Shown: positions 7,753 to 14,538 of the stretch, one piece after another
How the letters are laid out: every line of letters starts with the position of its first letter
Numbering within the stretch: the stretch's first letter is position 1
From: an uncultured Ruminococcus sp.
GTDB taxonomy: Bacteria; Bacillota; Clostridia; Oscillospirales; Ruminococcaceae
Direction of reading: 5' to 3'
Length of the DNA: 16,626 nucleotides
Assembly: GCA_900752785.1 (NCBI GenBank)
Contig: CAADWP010000067.1
Location: forward strand, 1-16,626
Made by a program: the position numbers and the translations under genes
Notes under the pieces: generated by a model
What the model saw: only the letters and a program-made list of their open reading frames with translations
The model's database searches: none
What the model was told of the DNA's origin: nothing

Positions 7753-8061
7753 TTATTTCATTTCCTTTGCCAGATCGATCAGCAGTTTTTGCTGTTCTTT
7801 ACTGAGCCTTTTGACTGATTTGACCGTTTCATCGATCATCTGGGGATATTTCGTATCTTCGTCAAAAAAATCCTTTGGAGAAATATCCAGGTATTCACAT
7901 ATATACAGAAACATTTGCATAGATGGATAGCTTTTATGATTTTCAATAATGGTAATATAATTTTGACTTTGTCCCAAAGATAAGCTCATTTCTCTTGCTG
8001 AAACGTTTTTGGCGATTCTCAGGGCTGCGATTCTATCGCCGATGTAATTCTCATCTATCAT
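7753..8061 (-). CDS. XRE-family HTH transcriptional regulator
   Basis: Small cytoplasmic DNA-binding protein of 102 residues. Residues ~7-66 form an HTH_3/Cro-C1 domain: IGDRIAALRIAKNVSAREMSL, recognition helix SQNYITIIENHKSYPS, then MFLYICEYLDISPKDFF. The last ~35 residues are charged and helical (SVKRLSKEQQKLLIDLAKEM), possibly for dimerisation. The ATG at 8061 has only a weak ribosome binding site (GGTGGTGGAAAT). It is divergent from the SLOG gene, with a 147-bp shared control region rich in palindromes, the usual layout for a repressor controlling itself and its neighbour. Its role as that repressor is inferred from layout. Confidence 0.88.
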   Translation of the reverse strand: MIDENYIGDRIAALRIAKNVSAREMSLSLGQSQNYITIIENHKSYPSMQMFLYICEYLDISPKDFFDEDTKYPQMIDETVKSVKRLSKEQQKLLIDLAKEMK

Positions 8062-8075
8062 ATTTCCACCACCAC

Positions 8076-8101
8076 TTATAATCCGATTATAATCATTATA
8101 A
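8076..8101 (-). promoter_or_regulatory. Palindromic operator-like cluster and -10 elements upstream of the XRE gene
   Basis: TTATAATC (8076-8083), C, GATTATAA (8085-8092) is a perfect 17-bp inverted repeat, and GATTATAATC (8085-8094) is a perfect palindrome within it. On the minus strand there are two TATAAT boxes, at 8086-8091 and 8095-8100 (the latter with TGT before it), so the inverted repeat overlaps one -10 and lies downstream of the other. No good -35 was found. This would suit autorepression by the XRE protein. Confidence 0.5.
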
Positions 8102-8125
8102 CATTTTATAAGTAAAAAAATACAA

Positions 8126-8143
8126 AGTATAATTTACTATACT
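8126..8143. promoter_or_regulatory. Inverted repeat AGTATA-N6-TATACT
   Basis: AGTATA (8126-8131), ATTTAC, TATACT (8138-8143), directly upstream of the -35 of the SLOG promoter. It may be a further operator half-site pair. Its sequence differs from the other two palindromes in this gap, so a common binder is not certain. Confidence 0.35.
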
Positions 8144-8144
8144 G

Positions 8145-8173
8145 TTGACATGCACAATTTAATTGTGTATAAT
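8145..8173 (+). promoter_or_regulatory. Perfect consensus sigma-A promoter with palindromic operator in its spacer
   Basis: TTGACA (8145-8150), exactly 17 nt, TATAAT (8168-8173): a full consensus match. The spacer contains CACAATT-T-AATTGTG (8153-8167), a perfect 15-bp palindrome sitting between -35 and -10. A repressor bound there would block RNA polymerase. It drives the SLOG gene at 8209. Confidence 0.9.
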
Positions 8174-8208
8174 TGAATGTAGAAAAATCATAATGGGGGA
8201 TTTGAACT

Positions 8209-8691
8209 ATGAAAAAAATATGCTTTACAGGTCATAGAAAGATTAAAGATCCGAGAAAAGTATATGATAGACTTCTTGTGCTTCTTGAGGAGCTGATACA
8301 GGGAGGCGCTGAGGAATTTTTTGCGGGAGGAGCAATAGGATTCGATTCTATCAGCGCTCTTGCAGTGATACATCTGCGTAACAAATATACAAATATAAAA
8401 CTCCGTCTTGTGCTGCCGTGCAGCAATGAGGAGCAGACCTTTAACTGGACGCGGAAGCAAAAAACGGAGTTTATGAAAATATTGTTAATGGCTGATTCAG
8501 TGGAGTATACCTCTGAGCATTATACAGACAACTGTATGAAGAAGCGAAATGCGCGTCTTGTGGAGCTTGGGGACGGATGTATATGCTATTATCTTAATAA
8601 ATTTAAAACCGGAACAGGACAGACGATCAGAATGGCAGCCGAAAAGGGGATACCGGTTTATAATTTAGCAGAGCCGCTCTCTGTTTTATGA
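8209..8691 (+). CDS. SLOG-domain protein (YpsA/YoqJ, DUF1273-like)
   Basis: Cytoplasmic protein of 160 residues with a Rossmann-like SLOG fold. Motifs in order: CFTGHRKI at the N-terminus, the nucleotide-binding GGAIGFDSISA loop, LVLPC, the basic MKKRNARLVE helix, and GTGQTIRMAAEKGIPV near the C-terminus. Members of this superfamily (DprA, LOG, YpsA) bind nucleotides or nucleotide-like ligands; this subgroup has no established reaction, and SLOG families have been proposed as sensors in biological conflict systems. Start ATG 8209 with GGGGGA at 8195-8200. It is driven by a perfect consensus promoter with a built-in operator and is divergent from an XRE gene. Its stop codon overlaps the stop of the convergent LCP gene, and no terminator is seen after it. 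Confidence 0.85.
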   Translation: MKKICFTGHRKIKDPRKVYDRLLVLLEELIQGGAEEFFAGGAIGFDSISALAVIHLRNKYTNIKLRLVLPCSNEEQTFNWTRKQKTEFMKILLMADSVEYTSEHYTDNCMKKRNARLVELGDGCICYYLNKFKTGTGQTIRMAAEKGIPVYNLAEPLSVL

Positions 8692-10119
8692 ATGTGCTGA
8701 AAAAACTTCTTCCTCAATTATTTCGATATTTCTTCCGAAATCAATTTCAAGAACGTCTCCGCTTGGAGTACCCGTCAGATTTCCGTAAGTTCCCTCAGCA
8801 GGTATCTGAAGCTGCTTTATGTCATATCGCAGTACAAAAGGAACTTTCAGGGAGAGTAAATACAGCTCTGATTTGACCATATTTGTGGTGATATAAGGCA
8901 GCGCGCTTTTAGTAAGATTGCTGATAAAAGAAATTCCGTTTGAGCTTGCTTTCTTAATAAGGGCAGTCATTACTTTGCGCTGACGAGAGGTTCGTTCAAA
9001 ATCCCATTTTCCAACGCTTCTTATGCGCGAGTAGGAAAGTGCCTGTTTTCCGTTGAGATGAAGCTTTCCGCCGTTTTTAAGGAGATCGTCCTCCCTGCCG
9101 TCGCCCATAAGTTCATTTACCTCGGATATCAGGATAACGTTTACTGCCTGAGCTTCCTCGTCGGAAAGCTCCATGGTTATTCCGCCGGCGGAGTCTATTA
9201 TTGAGGCGAAGGTATTGAAATTTATCGAGATATAGTTGTCGATCTTTATGTTGAAATTGCTTTCGATCGTGTCCATAAGCAGTTCGGGACCTCCGTAAGC
9301 ATAGGCTGCATTAAGCTTGTCCGTTCCTCTGCCGGGAATTTCAACATAGCTGTCACGGAGAAATGAAGTCATTGTAATTCTGTTTGTTTTGGAATTAATT
9401 GAAAGCAGGATCATGGAATCCGAGCGCCCGCGGTCATTTTCCGTTCTGCCGTCAGTGCCTATCACAAGAACGCTCGTGACATATTTCTTGCTGAGTGCAC
9501 CGGAAGTACGGCTGCGGCTGCCGTCAGAAACGTGATTCATCTTTCCTATGAGAGTCAGAGAAGTACACGAATATATTCCGAACAGCAGCAGAAGAATAAT
9601 TAAAAGTGTGAGCAGAAGTCTGCGAATAAGTTTTCCGAGGAAGCTTTTGTGCTTCTTTTTTTTATGCTTTTTTTCGGCAGTTGGACGAGGTTTTTGCGGC
9701 TTTTGAGGCGCAGGGGGCTGCTGTCCGCGATAATTTTGTGACCGGGTATTGCTCTGATGTTGATTTCCGTATTGCTGTTGAGGATAGCCTTGCTGATGAT
9801 TGGGGTACTGCTGTTGAGGATAGCCCTGCTGATGATTGGGATATTGCTGTTGAGGGTAACCTTGCTGATGATTGGGGTACTGCTGTTGAGGATAGCCTTG
9901 CTGATGATTGGGATATTGTTGTTGAGGGTAACCCTGCTGATGATTGGGGTACTGCTGTTGCGGGTAAGCTTGCTGCCAACTGTCATATTGCTGTCGAGGA
10001 TTACCTCGCTGTCGGCCGGTATTTTGGTTTTGAGGAGTGTTTGCAGGAATATTTGGGATCAGCATAGTATCCTCGTTATCTGTATTTTTATAGTGCTTTC
10101 CGTTTTTGTTTTCGGACAT
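8686..10119 (-). CDS. LytR-CpsA-Psr (LCP) family cell-wall polymer ligase with repeat-rich N-terminal tail
   Basis: Membrane-anchored enzyme of 477 residues that attaches lipid-linked glycopolymers (teichoic-acid-like or capsule) to peptidoglycan. Residues 1-150 are a disordered cytoplasmic tail rich in Q, P, Y and N; residues 52-111 are five exact copies of YPQQQYPNHQQG, followed by one degenerate copy. A Lys cluster (KKHKKKKHK) precedes a single transmembrane helix (about 160-186). The extracellular LCP domain starts near 214: SVLVIGTDGR, RGRSDSMILLSI, TSFLRDSYVEIPG, DKLNAAYAYGG, and HLNGKQALSYSRIR with FERTSRQRKV. The conserved Asp and Arg residues of the family are present. The ATG at 10119 follows AAAGGAG. 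It is downstream of rlmB and the ATPase-like gene, but a hairpin and a fold-back element lie between, so it may have its own promoter; none stands out. Confidence 0.93.
   Translation of the reverse strand: MSENKNGKHYKNTDNEDTMLIPNIPANTPQNQNTGRQRGNPRQQYDSWQQAYPQQQYPNHQQGYPQQQYPNHQQGYPQQQYPNHQQGYPQQQYPNHQQGYPQQQYPNHQQGYPQQQYGNQHQSNTRSQNYRGQQPPAPQKPQKPRPTAEKKHKKKKHKSFLGKLIRRLLLTLLIILLLLFGIYSCTSLTLIGKMNHVSDGSRSRTSGALSKKYVTSVLVIGTDGRTENDRGRSDSMILLSINSKTNRITMTSFLRDSYVEIPGRGTDKLNAAYAYGGPELLMDTIESNFNIKIDNYISINFNTFASIIDSAGGITMELSDEEAQAVNVILISEVNELMGDGREDDLLKNGGKLHLNGKQALSYSRIRSVGKWDFERTSRQRKVMTALIKKASSNGISFISNLTKSALPYITTNMVKSELYLLSLKVPFVLRYDIKQLQIPAEGTYGNLTGTPSGDVLEIDFGRNIEIIEEEVFSAHS
9783..9962. repeat. 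36-bp tandem repeat (5 units, alternating as 72-bp pairs) inside the LCP gene
   Basis: Five contiguous 36-bp units at 9783-9818, 9819-9854, 9855-9890, 9891-9926 and 9927-9962. Synonymous differences alternate between units (plus strand GGGGTACTG versus GGGATATTG), suggesting growth by duplicating 72-bp pairs. They encode YPQQQYPNHQQG in the cytoplasmic tail. Identical protein units with varying third bases suggest selection on the amino acid sequence. Confidence 0.9.
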
Positions 10120-10201
10120 TTTCGGCTCCTTTCGTTAAATAAAAGAAATTTATGCCGGAAGATTGGCGTATTATTGTATAGCGGGTCAGTATTAAAAATT
10201 A

Positions 10202-10222
10202 TGTCCGGATAAAATCCGGACA
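10202..10222 (-). terminator. Perfect 9-bp hairpin, probable minus-strand terminator
   Basis: TGTCCGGAT (10202-10210), AAA, ATCCGGACA (10214-10222). On the minus strand TAATTTTTAATA follows, a fair T-rich tail. It would end transcripts coming from the rlmB/ATPase-like operon before the LCP gene. Confidence 0.6.
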
Positions 10223-10228
10223 CAGTTC

Positions 10229-10391
10229 AGAGCCTGTGTTTATAGGGAAGATGTGCAGATTTTTGAGCATAATTTTGCTGAGGACAAGGCGAAAAAGCGA
10301 AGGCATACTGTCGTATGACGAACTTTTTTAACGCAGTCATCAGAAAAATTTGCCAAAAAAATGTGCAGCTTATCCTATGAACATAGGCTCT
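10229..10391. mobile_element. 163-bp MITE-like fold-back element
   Basis: The ends are 18-bp inverted repeats with 16 matches: 10229-10246 (starts AGAGCCTGTG) and the complement of 10374-10391 (starts AGAGCCTATG). The pairing continues imperfectly through the element to a central CATAC-TGTC-GTATG (10304-10317), so nearly the whole unit can fold into one long hairpin. It has no coding capacity. An 8-bp direct repeat, ATGTGCAG, occurs at 10251 and 10361. No clear target-site duplication was seen. It sits 4 bp from the stop of the ATPase-like gene. A MITE or other interspersed repeat is the best explanation; a structured RNA or terminator is possible. Confidence 0.65.
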
Positions 10392-10395
10392 TAGA

Positions 10396-12912
10396 TCATG
10401 ATTTTTTTAGACTGACTGCAAGATAAGTAAAAGCGGTGCATATGAGATTATATATTATTAAAGCTGTTGCCGACATATAGATATAATCAATAGTGAACGC
10501 TTTTGAAATTATTAGCAGCATACAGATAGAAAGGCCGAGAAGAATGGAGACAGTTTGAATAATAAGTCCTGCGATTGAGGCGGAATGTACGGCTTTAGTA
10601 CCTATTATAAGGTGCGCAAGGGAAGAAAACTTTCCTGTGGTAGCCATTGATGCGCTTAGACGGACGGTCTTTTGGGTTTCCTCCTCAAATTCCGTATGCA
10701 GTTTTTTGGGAATGATCCTGATCATATCTTCCGGTATTCCAAACAGCTTATGAAGCCGTTTGGGCGTTATGCATGGATCTATACATTTCAGGATCATACA
10801 GATCTTGTGCTGACAGAGCTTTGCCGCCCATTTTTTAACGTTACGATCCGCGGTGATGTCCACAATAAACATAGCCGCAAGATTTCCCGATATGGAGAGA
10901 TATAAAGCGTCCTGATTATCTTTTATGAATTCCGCTTCCTTTGTTTTTGTGTAAATGCCTTCTATATTATGACTCGTCATAAGTTCCCGGTTACCAAAGA
11001 GAACGCGTTTGTTGTTTATCCATCCGCACATTCCCATTGATTCCTCAAAAGAGTAATTTTCAATTTGGTACAGCAGATCTTCTCTGCCGTCGGTAACGTC
11101 TTTGAAAAGCTGGCTCATAATGCTTCCCGCGTGGTGAGTAAGGCTTGCGGCCTCAAGGAGAGCTTCGTCGATCTTTGTATTGGAAAATACTTTGATACCG
11201 CCGAGCTTGACCGTGCCTTCGGGAAATAGCGAATCTGCATTTATGAGCAGCGAATTTGTGTCATAAAAGTCGTCGACGCTTTGATATCCCAGCATTATTC
11301 CTTTATCGCGAAAAGAATTTACCGCAGCATTTTCGAGAGGGATATTTACCACAAACGGCATAGCCATGCAGGATGAAGCGCAGATAAGCATACTGAATAT
11401 GGAAAATCCAAATGCGGCGGAATCCATATTTGCAAGGCTTCCCTTAAAGAAAAGCGTCAGGATCAGCGAAACTGCGATCGAAAAGATAAGGCAGAACGGA
11501 GTAGCCTTTCGGCAGAAAGCGTCCGTCATATCCGAAGAATAGGTGTAGCGTAGAAAATCGGTAAGAAAATCGGTTTTTTTCGTAGTTGTCAGTATTGGAA
11601 AATCGCCGAGAGTACCGCGTGTAAATCGCTCCGCGCGTTCCTCGTCGCGGACATATACAACACCGTGCCTGTCGAAGTTTTTTGAAATAAATTTAAAGTT
11701 CCTGGCTGCACGTCTGATAATCAGCAGTTTTCCGATAGAATTTATCAGAAGAGCCATAATACCGACAGGCATATAAATGTGTATGGAGTTTGACTGCACA
11801 AGCTCGGGACGTGTGAATGCGGGAATAAGCGCCGCAAGGCATGACAGGACGGTGACCGCCGTCATGGAGTCGCTGTCTGCTTTAAAGGAAAATAATTTTT
11901 TTAGTCCCTTTGTGAGAACCGCAACAGAGGAAGATATTGAAATAAGTCCAAGCACAAAATGAAAAGCAAGATAAAATTTTGTATTTGACTTTTCAAGAAG
12001 ATCCGGCATCGGCAATGAAAACTGGTTGCCGACAGTTACGAAGACACTGAGAAAAGCAGTCATTGCAAGTATAAATACACGCATGGATATTGTGCTTTTC
12101 AGCTCGTAAATATCTCTGCCGACATCCTCGACGTCGCCGTAGTAATTAAAGTCTACTATGCGTTTTGTGCGTTTGTTTTTTGTTTTTACAGCGATAAATT
12201 CGTCGGGTTCCTGAGTTATATGAACGTCAATGGCGCTATCGTCATATTCGGGGCGTTCGCTGAGATTAATACTTGTTACATTTGCTCTTGGGGCAGGCTT
12301 GACTGGCTTTGACGCTTCAACGGCAGCCGGTGAGGGAACGATATCCGTAATTTGCTTTTTTCCTTCCGGACTGTCAAGTTCAGCCATTATAGCGTCGCGG
12401 CTTCGCTTTTTCTTATTGAACGAGGGCGGAGTGTACATATATTCTCCGTCGGGACTTTCACGTTCGTAGGTATAATCGGCGTTCGACTTTTTCTTGCGTT
12501 TTTTCATGCGCTTTTCTATCTCTTTGGCTCTTGTTGATTCGCTCATTCGGCGGATCTTTGGAGCTTCTCCCGGAGCAGGAGCTTCCGGCAGCACGATCGG
12601 CGAAGTATTGCCTGCGGTAGTACGCACCTCGTTGACGGAGGATGCGTTAACAATAGAGACTTTATTTTTTGAGAGATCTGCAGGCTTGAAATCGTTGACC
12701 GGAGTTGAGCTTCGCAGCGCGCCCTCGAAAGAAGGAACGCTATTTTCCTTGACATAGGCTTTTTTTGGTTCGCGCTTTATGCGGCTCGGATCATCAACGG
12801 TCGAATTAATTATCTTTTGCGCGTCAATACGGCCGACGTTTGTTTTGGGAGAATCGTTTTCCGGAGAATACTCGTTCAGAATGTCCTCCAGAGAGAATTT
12901 CTGTTCCGACAT
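10396..12912 (-). CDS. Degenerate P1B-type ATPase-like membrane protein (probable pseudoenzyme)
   Basis: Protein of 838 residues. Residues 1-275 are a disordered, charged cytoplasmic extension starting MSEQKFSLEDILNEYSPE and containing a Lys/Arg-rich stretch near 132-142. Then eight membrane helices (about 277-297, 313-335, 349-366, 379-400, 471-490, 498-525, 779-802, 808-833) follow the P1B plan, with a short actuator-like segment at 400-470 and P/N-like domains at 530-770. Alignment by eye is clear (GIMLGYQSVDDF before the catalytic loop, VLFGNRELM in the N-domain, ISGNLAAMFIVD), but DKTGTLTEG is replaced by NADSLFPEG (residues 558-566; Asp to Asn), TGDN by KCID (709-712), and TGES and GDGxND are not found. 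It should not hydrolyse ATP by the usual route; a scaffold or sensor role is possible. ATG 12912 has GGGGGGAG before it and lies 12 nt after rlmB. Confidence 0.75.
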   Translation of the reverse strand: MSEQKFSLEDILNEYSPENDSPKTNVGRIDAQKIINSTVDDPSRIKREPKKAYVKENSVPSFEGALRSSTPVNDFKPADLSKNKVSIVNASSVNEVRTTAGNTSPIVLPEAPAPGEAPKIRRMSESTRAKEIEKRMKKRKKKSNADYTYERESPDGEYMYTPPSFNKKKRSRDAIMAELDSPEGKKQITDIVPSPAAVEASKPVKPAPRANVTSINLSERPEYDDSAIDVHITQEPDEFIAVKTKNKRTKRIVDFNYYGDVEDVGRDIYELKSTISMRVFILAMTAFLSVFVTVGNQFSLPMPDLLEKSNTKFYLAFHFVLGLISISSSVAVLTKGLKKLFSFKADSDSMTAVTVLSCLAALIPAFTRPELVQSNSIHIYMPVGIMALLINSIGKLLIIRRAARNFKFISKNFDRHGVVYVRDEERAERFTRGTLGDFPILTTTKKTDFLTDFLRYTYSSDMTDAFCRKATPFCLIFSIAVSLILTLFFKGSLANMDSAAFGFSIFSMLICASSCMAMPFVVNIPLENAAVNSFRDKGIMLGYQSVDDFYDTNSLLINADSLFPEGTVKLGGIKVFSNTKIDEALLEAASLTHHAGSIMSQLFKDVTDGREDLLYQIENYSFEESMGMCGWINNKRVLFGNRELMTSHNIEGIYTKTKEAEFIKDNQDALYLSISGNLAAMFIVDITADRNVKKWAAKLCQHKICMILKCIDPCITPKRLHKLFGIPEDMIRIIPKKLHTEFEEETQKTVRLSASMATTGKFSSLAHLIIGTKAVHSASIAGLIIQTVSILLGLSICMLLIISKAFTIDYIYMSATALIIYNLICTAFTYLAVSLKKS

Positions 12913-12924
12913 ATTACTCCCCCC

Positions 12925-13680
12925 TTATTTCCTGCGCTGCCTCAGGACTTCGTACATAAAAATACCTGCGGCAACGGAAGCGTTGAGAGAGTTGATTTTT
13001 CCCAGCATGGGGAGCTTTATCATGAAATCGCATTTCTGCTGGATAAGTCTGCTTATTCCAAAGCCCTCGGAGCCGATAACAAGAGCGGCGCTTCCGGTCA
13101 GATCGGTATCGCAGTAATCGCTGCCCGAAGCGTCCGTACCGTATATCCATACTCCCTTTTCCTTGAGAGAGTCAATACAAGCGGCAAGATTTGAAACTCT
13201 TGCCACAGGAACATAGCTTGCGGCGCCTGCCGATGTTTTAAAAACGGTAGAATTTAAAGATGCGCTGCGGCGTTTTGGAATAATAACGCCGTCTGCGCCG
13301 GAGGTCTCCGCAGTACGGATAATTGCACCGAGATTATGAGGGTCTTCTATCTCGTCGCATATGATTATGAAAGGCTTTGAGCCTTTTTTTTCGGAAACGG
13401 CAAGAATATCTTCGACGGAAACATATTGACCGCAGGCTCCCTCGGCTGCAACGCCCTGGTGAGCAGCGCCTCCGGATAACCGTGAAAGTTTTTTTTCGTC
13501 GGCGTCCTTTACAACGATGCCTTTTTCTTTTGCAAGACGGCGTATAAGATTGAGACTTCCGCCGCTTCCTTCTATGTAGATAGTATCGAGAGGCGCGTCG
13601 GATTTAAGCGCCTCAATTACGGGGTTTCTGCCGCAGATAATATTTTCCGCAGCCTCCCTGATGTTGTTTTCGTTTTTCAT
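12925..13680 (-). CDS. rlmB: 23S rRNA (guanosine-2'-O)-methyltransferase RlmB / TrmH family
   Basis: SpoU/TrmH (SPOUT) methyltransferase of 251 residues that uses SAM to 2'-O-methylate a guanosine in 23S rRNA. The N-terminal substrate-binding domain (about 10-80) has IICGRNPVIEAL. The catalytic domain has the three family motifs: DPHNLGAIIRTAE, LVIGSEGFGISRLI and the knotted LPMLGKINSLNASVAAGI. Length and motifs fit RlmB; a tRNA-modifying paralogue is less likely. The ATG at 13680 lacks a close Shine-Dalgarno sequence (an AGGAG lies about 27 nt upstream) and no better in-frame start was seen. It is the first gene of an operon with the ATPase-like gene, 12 nt downstream. The promoter is at 13797-13825. 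Confidence 0.92.
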   Translation of the reverse strand: MKNENNIREAAENIICGRNPVIEALKSDAPLDTIYIEGSGGSLNLIRRLAKEKGIVVKDADEKKLSRLSGGAAHQGVAAEGACGQYVSVEDILAVSEKKGSKPFIIICDEIEDPHNLGAIIRTAETSGADGVIIPKRRSASLNSTVFKTSAGAASYVPVARVSNLAACIDSLKEKGVWIYGTDASGSDYCDTDLTGSAALVIGSEGFGISRLIQQKCDFMIKLPMLGKINSLNASVAAGIFMYEVLRQRRK

Positions 13681-13796
13681 AATGCTTTGTAGAGACTGAC
13701 GTCCCTGCTCCTTTTGTTCTTTTTTCGGATAGTGAGAGCATCAATATAAGGCTTTTATATCCGTTTTTATCTTTTGCCTTTTTCGGCATTATTCTT

Positions 13797-13825
13797 ATTA
13801 TATCACCTCAAGAAAAAAATTACAA
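13797..13825 (-). promoter_or_regulatory. Sigma-A promoter for the rlmB operon
   Basis: Minus strand: TTGTAA (13820-13825), a 17-nt spacer with a T7 run, then TATAAT (13797-13802) preceded by TGA. The leader to the ATG at 13680 is about 110 nt and can form a small ATATAA/TTATAT hairpin (plus-strand 13744-13760). Confidence 0.75.
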
Positions 13826-13864
13826 TACCCCTTATATTAAAATCCGTATGGAAATTTATTCCGC

Positions 13865-13928
13865 AAAACCGCCAAACTGCACAAATTGACTTAAGCAGCG
13901 TGTTTATATAGAATAAATGTGCGGTTTT
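13865..13928 (+). promoter_or_regulatory. Upstream promoter bracketed by AAAACCGC/GCGGTTTT
   Basis: TTGACT (13886-13891), a 17-nt spacer and TAGAAT (13909-13914) form a plausible promoter. AAAACCGC (13865-13872) and GCGGTTTT (13921-13928) form an inverted repeat around it. The repeat could be a looping operator, or a remnant terminator since TTTTTATT follows. It would add a second start for the nfeD operon. Confidence 0.45.
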
Positions 13929-13964
13929 TATTATGATTAAACAATGAAATTATTGCGTAAATAC

Positions 13965-13993
13965 TTGAAAAGTTCACAAATATATGATAAAAT
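13965..13993 (+). promoter_or_regulatory. Main promoter of the nfeD-SPFH operon
   Basis: TTGAAA (13965-13970), a 17-nt spacer, TAAAAT (13988-13993) with TGA before the -10. The leader to 14074 is about 75 nt and contains ACGGAA (14012-14017) pairing with TTCCGT (14033-14038). Confidence 0.65.
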
Positions 13994-14073
13994 ATCATTG
14001 TAGGGATTAATACGGAATTCTCATAATGAATTTTCCGTGTAAAACTGCAAATCTTTTGAAAGGGGGATAAACC

Positions 14074-14517
14074 TTGGACATATTGTTCTGGGCAATCAGC
14101 TTTGTCCTGTTTGTGTCCGCCGAGGTAGCTACGGTACAGTTCGTTTCGATCTGGTTCGCATTAGGTTCGTTTGTAACAATGATCTTCACGTTCTTCTTTG
14201 AAGACATTGACGCCCTTGCACAGTTGGGGATATTCGTACTCGTATCGGGACTTTCGCTCGCGCTCACATTTCCTTGGCTTAAAAAATATCGGAAAGCCGG
14301 TCATGTCTCAACAAACGCCGAGCTTGACATCGGTAAATCGGCTGAAGTTATCGAGGAAATCAATCGGGACAAGGGTACGGGACGAGTTACTCTCAATGGG
14401 GTAGACTGGAGCGCGGTTCCTGCCGAAAAGGACGTTATAATTTCTGTCGGGACGATCGTCACGGTGGTAAAGGTTCAGGGCGCAAAGCTCGTTGTCGAAC
14501 CAAAATCAAATACTTAA
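14074..14517 (+). CDS. NfeD-like membrane protein (TTG start)
   Basis: Membrane protein of 147 residues that partners SPFH proteins in membrane microdomains. The first ~75 residues hold hydrophobic segments (FWAISFVLFVSAEVATVQF, then a loop and LGIFVLVSGLSLALTF). The last ~65 form the OB-fold NfeD domain: GKSAEVIEEINRDKGTGRV, VDWSAVPA, and IISVGTIVTVVKVQGAKLVVEP. The start is TTG at 14074, supported by AGGGGGA at 14061-14067. It is followed 21 nt later by the SPFH gene, the conserved pairing seen in ybbL-ybbK (qmcA). Confidence 0.9.
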   Translation: MDILFWAISFVLFVSAEVATVQFVSIWFALGSFVTMIFTFFFEDIDALAQLGIFVLVSGLSLALTFPWLKKYRKAGHVSTNAELDIGKSAEVIEEINRDKGTGRVTLNGVDWSAVPAEKDVIISVGTIVTVVKVQGAKLVVEPKSNT

Positions 14518-14538
14518 TTTTATTGGAGGTAAGCTATA

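Noticed and set aside
9783..9962. 36-bp repeats as a CRISPR array
   Set aside because: The units are contiguous with no spacers and encode an in-frame protein repeat.
9757..10212. Long plus-strand reading frame over the LCP repeat region
   Set aside because: The 36-bp repeat is a multiple of three, so it keeps several frames open. The LCP frame on the minus strand has clear domains; this one is a low-complexity shadow.
12779..13194. Plus-strand frames antisense to rlmB and the ATPase-like gene
   Set aside because: They overlap two well-supported minus-strand genes and carry no recognisable domain.
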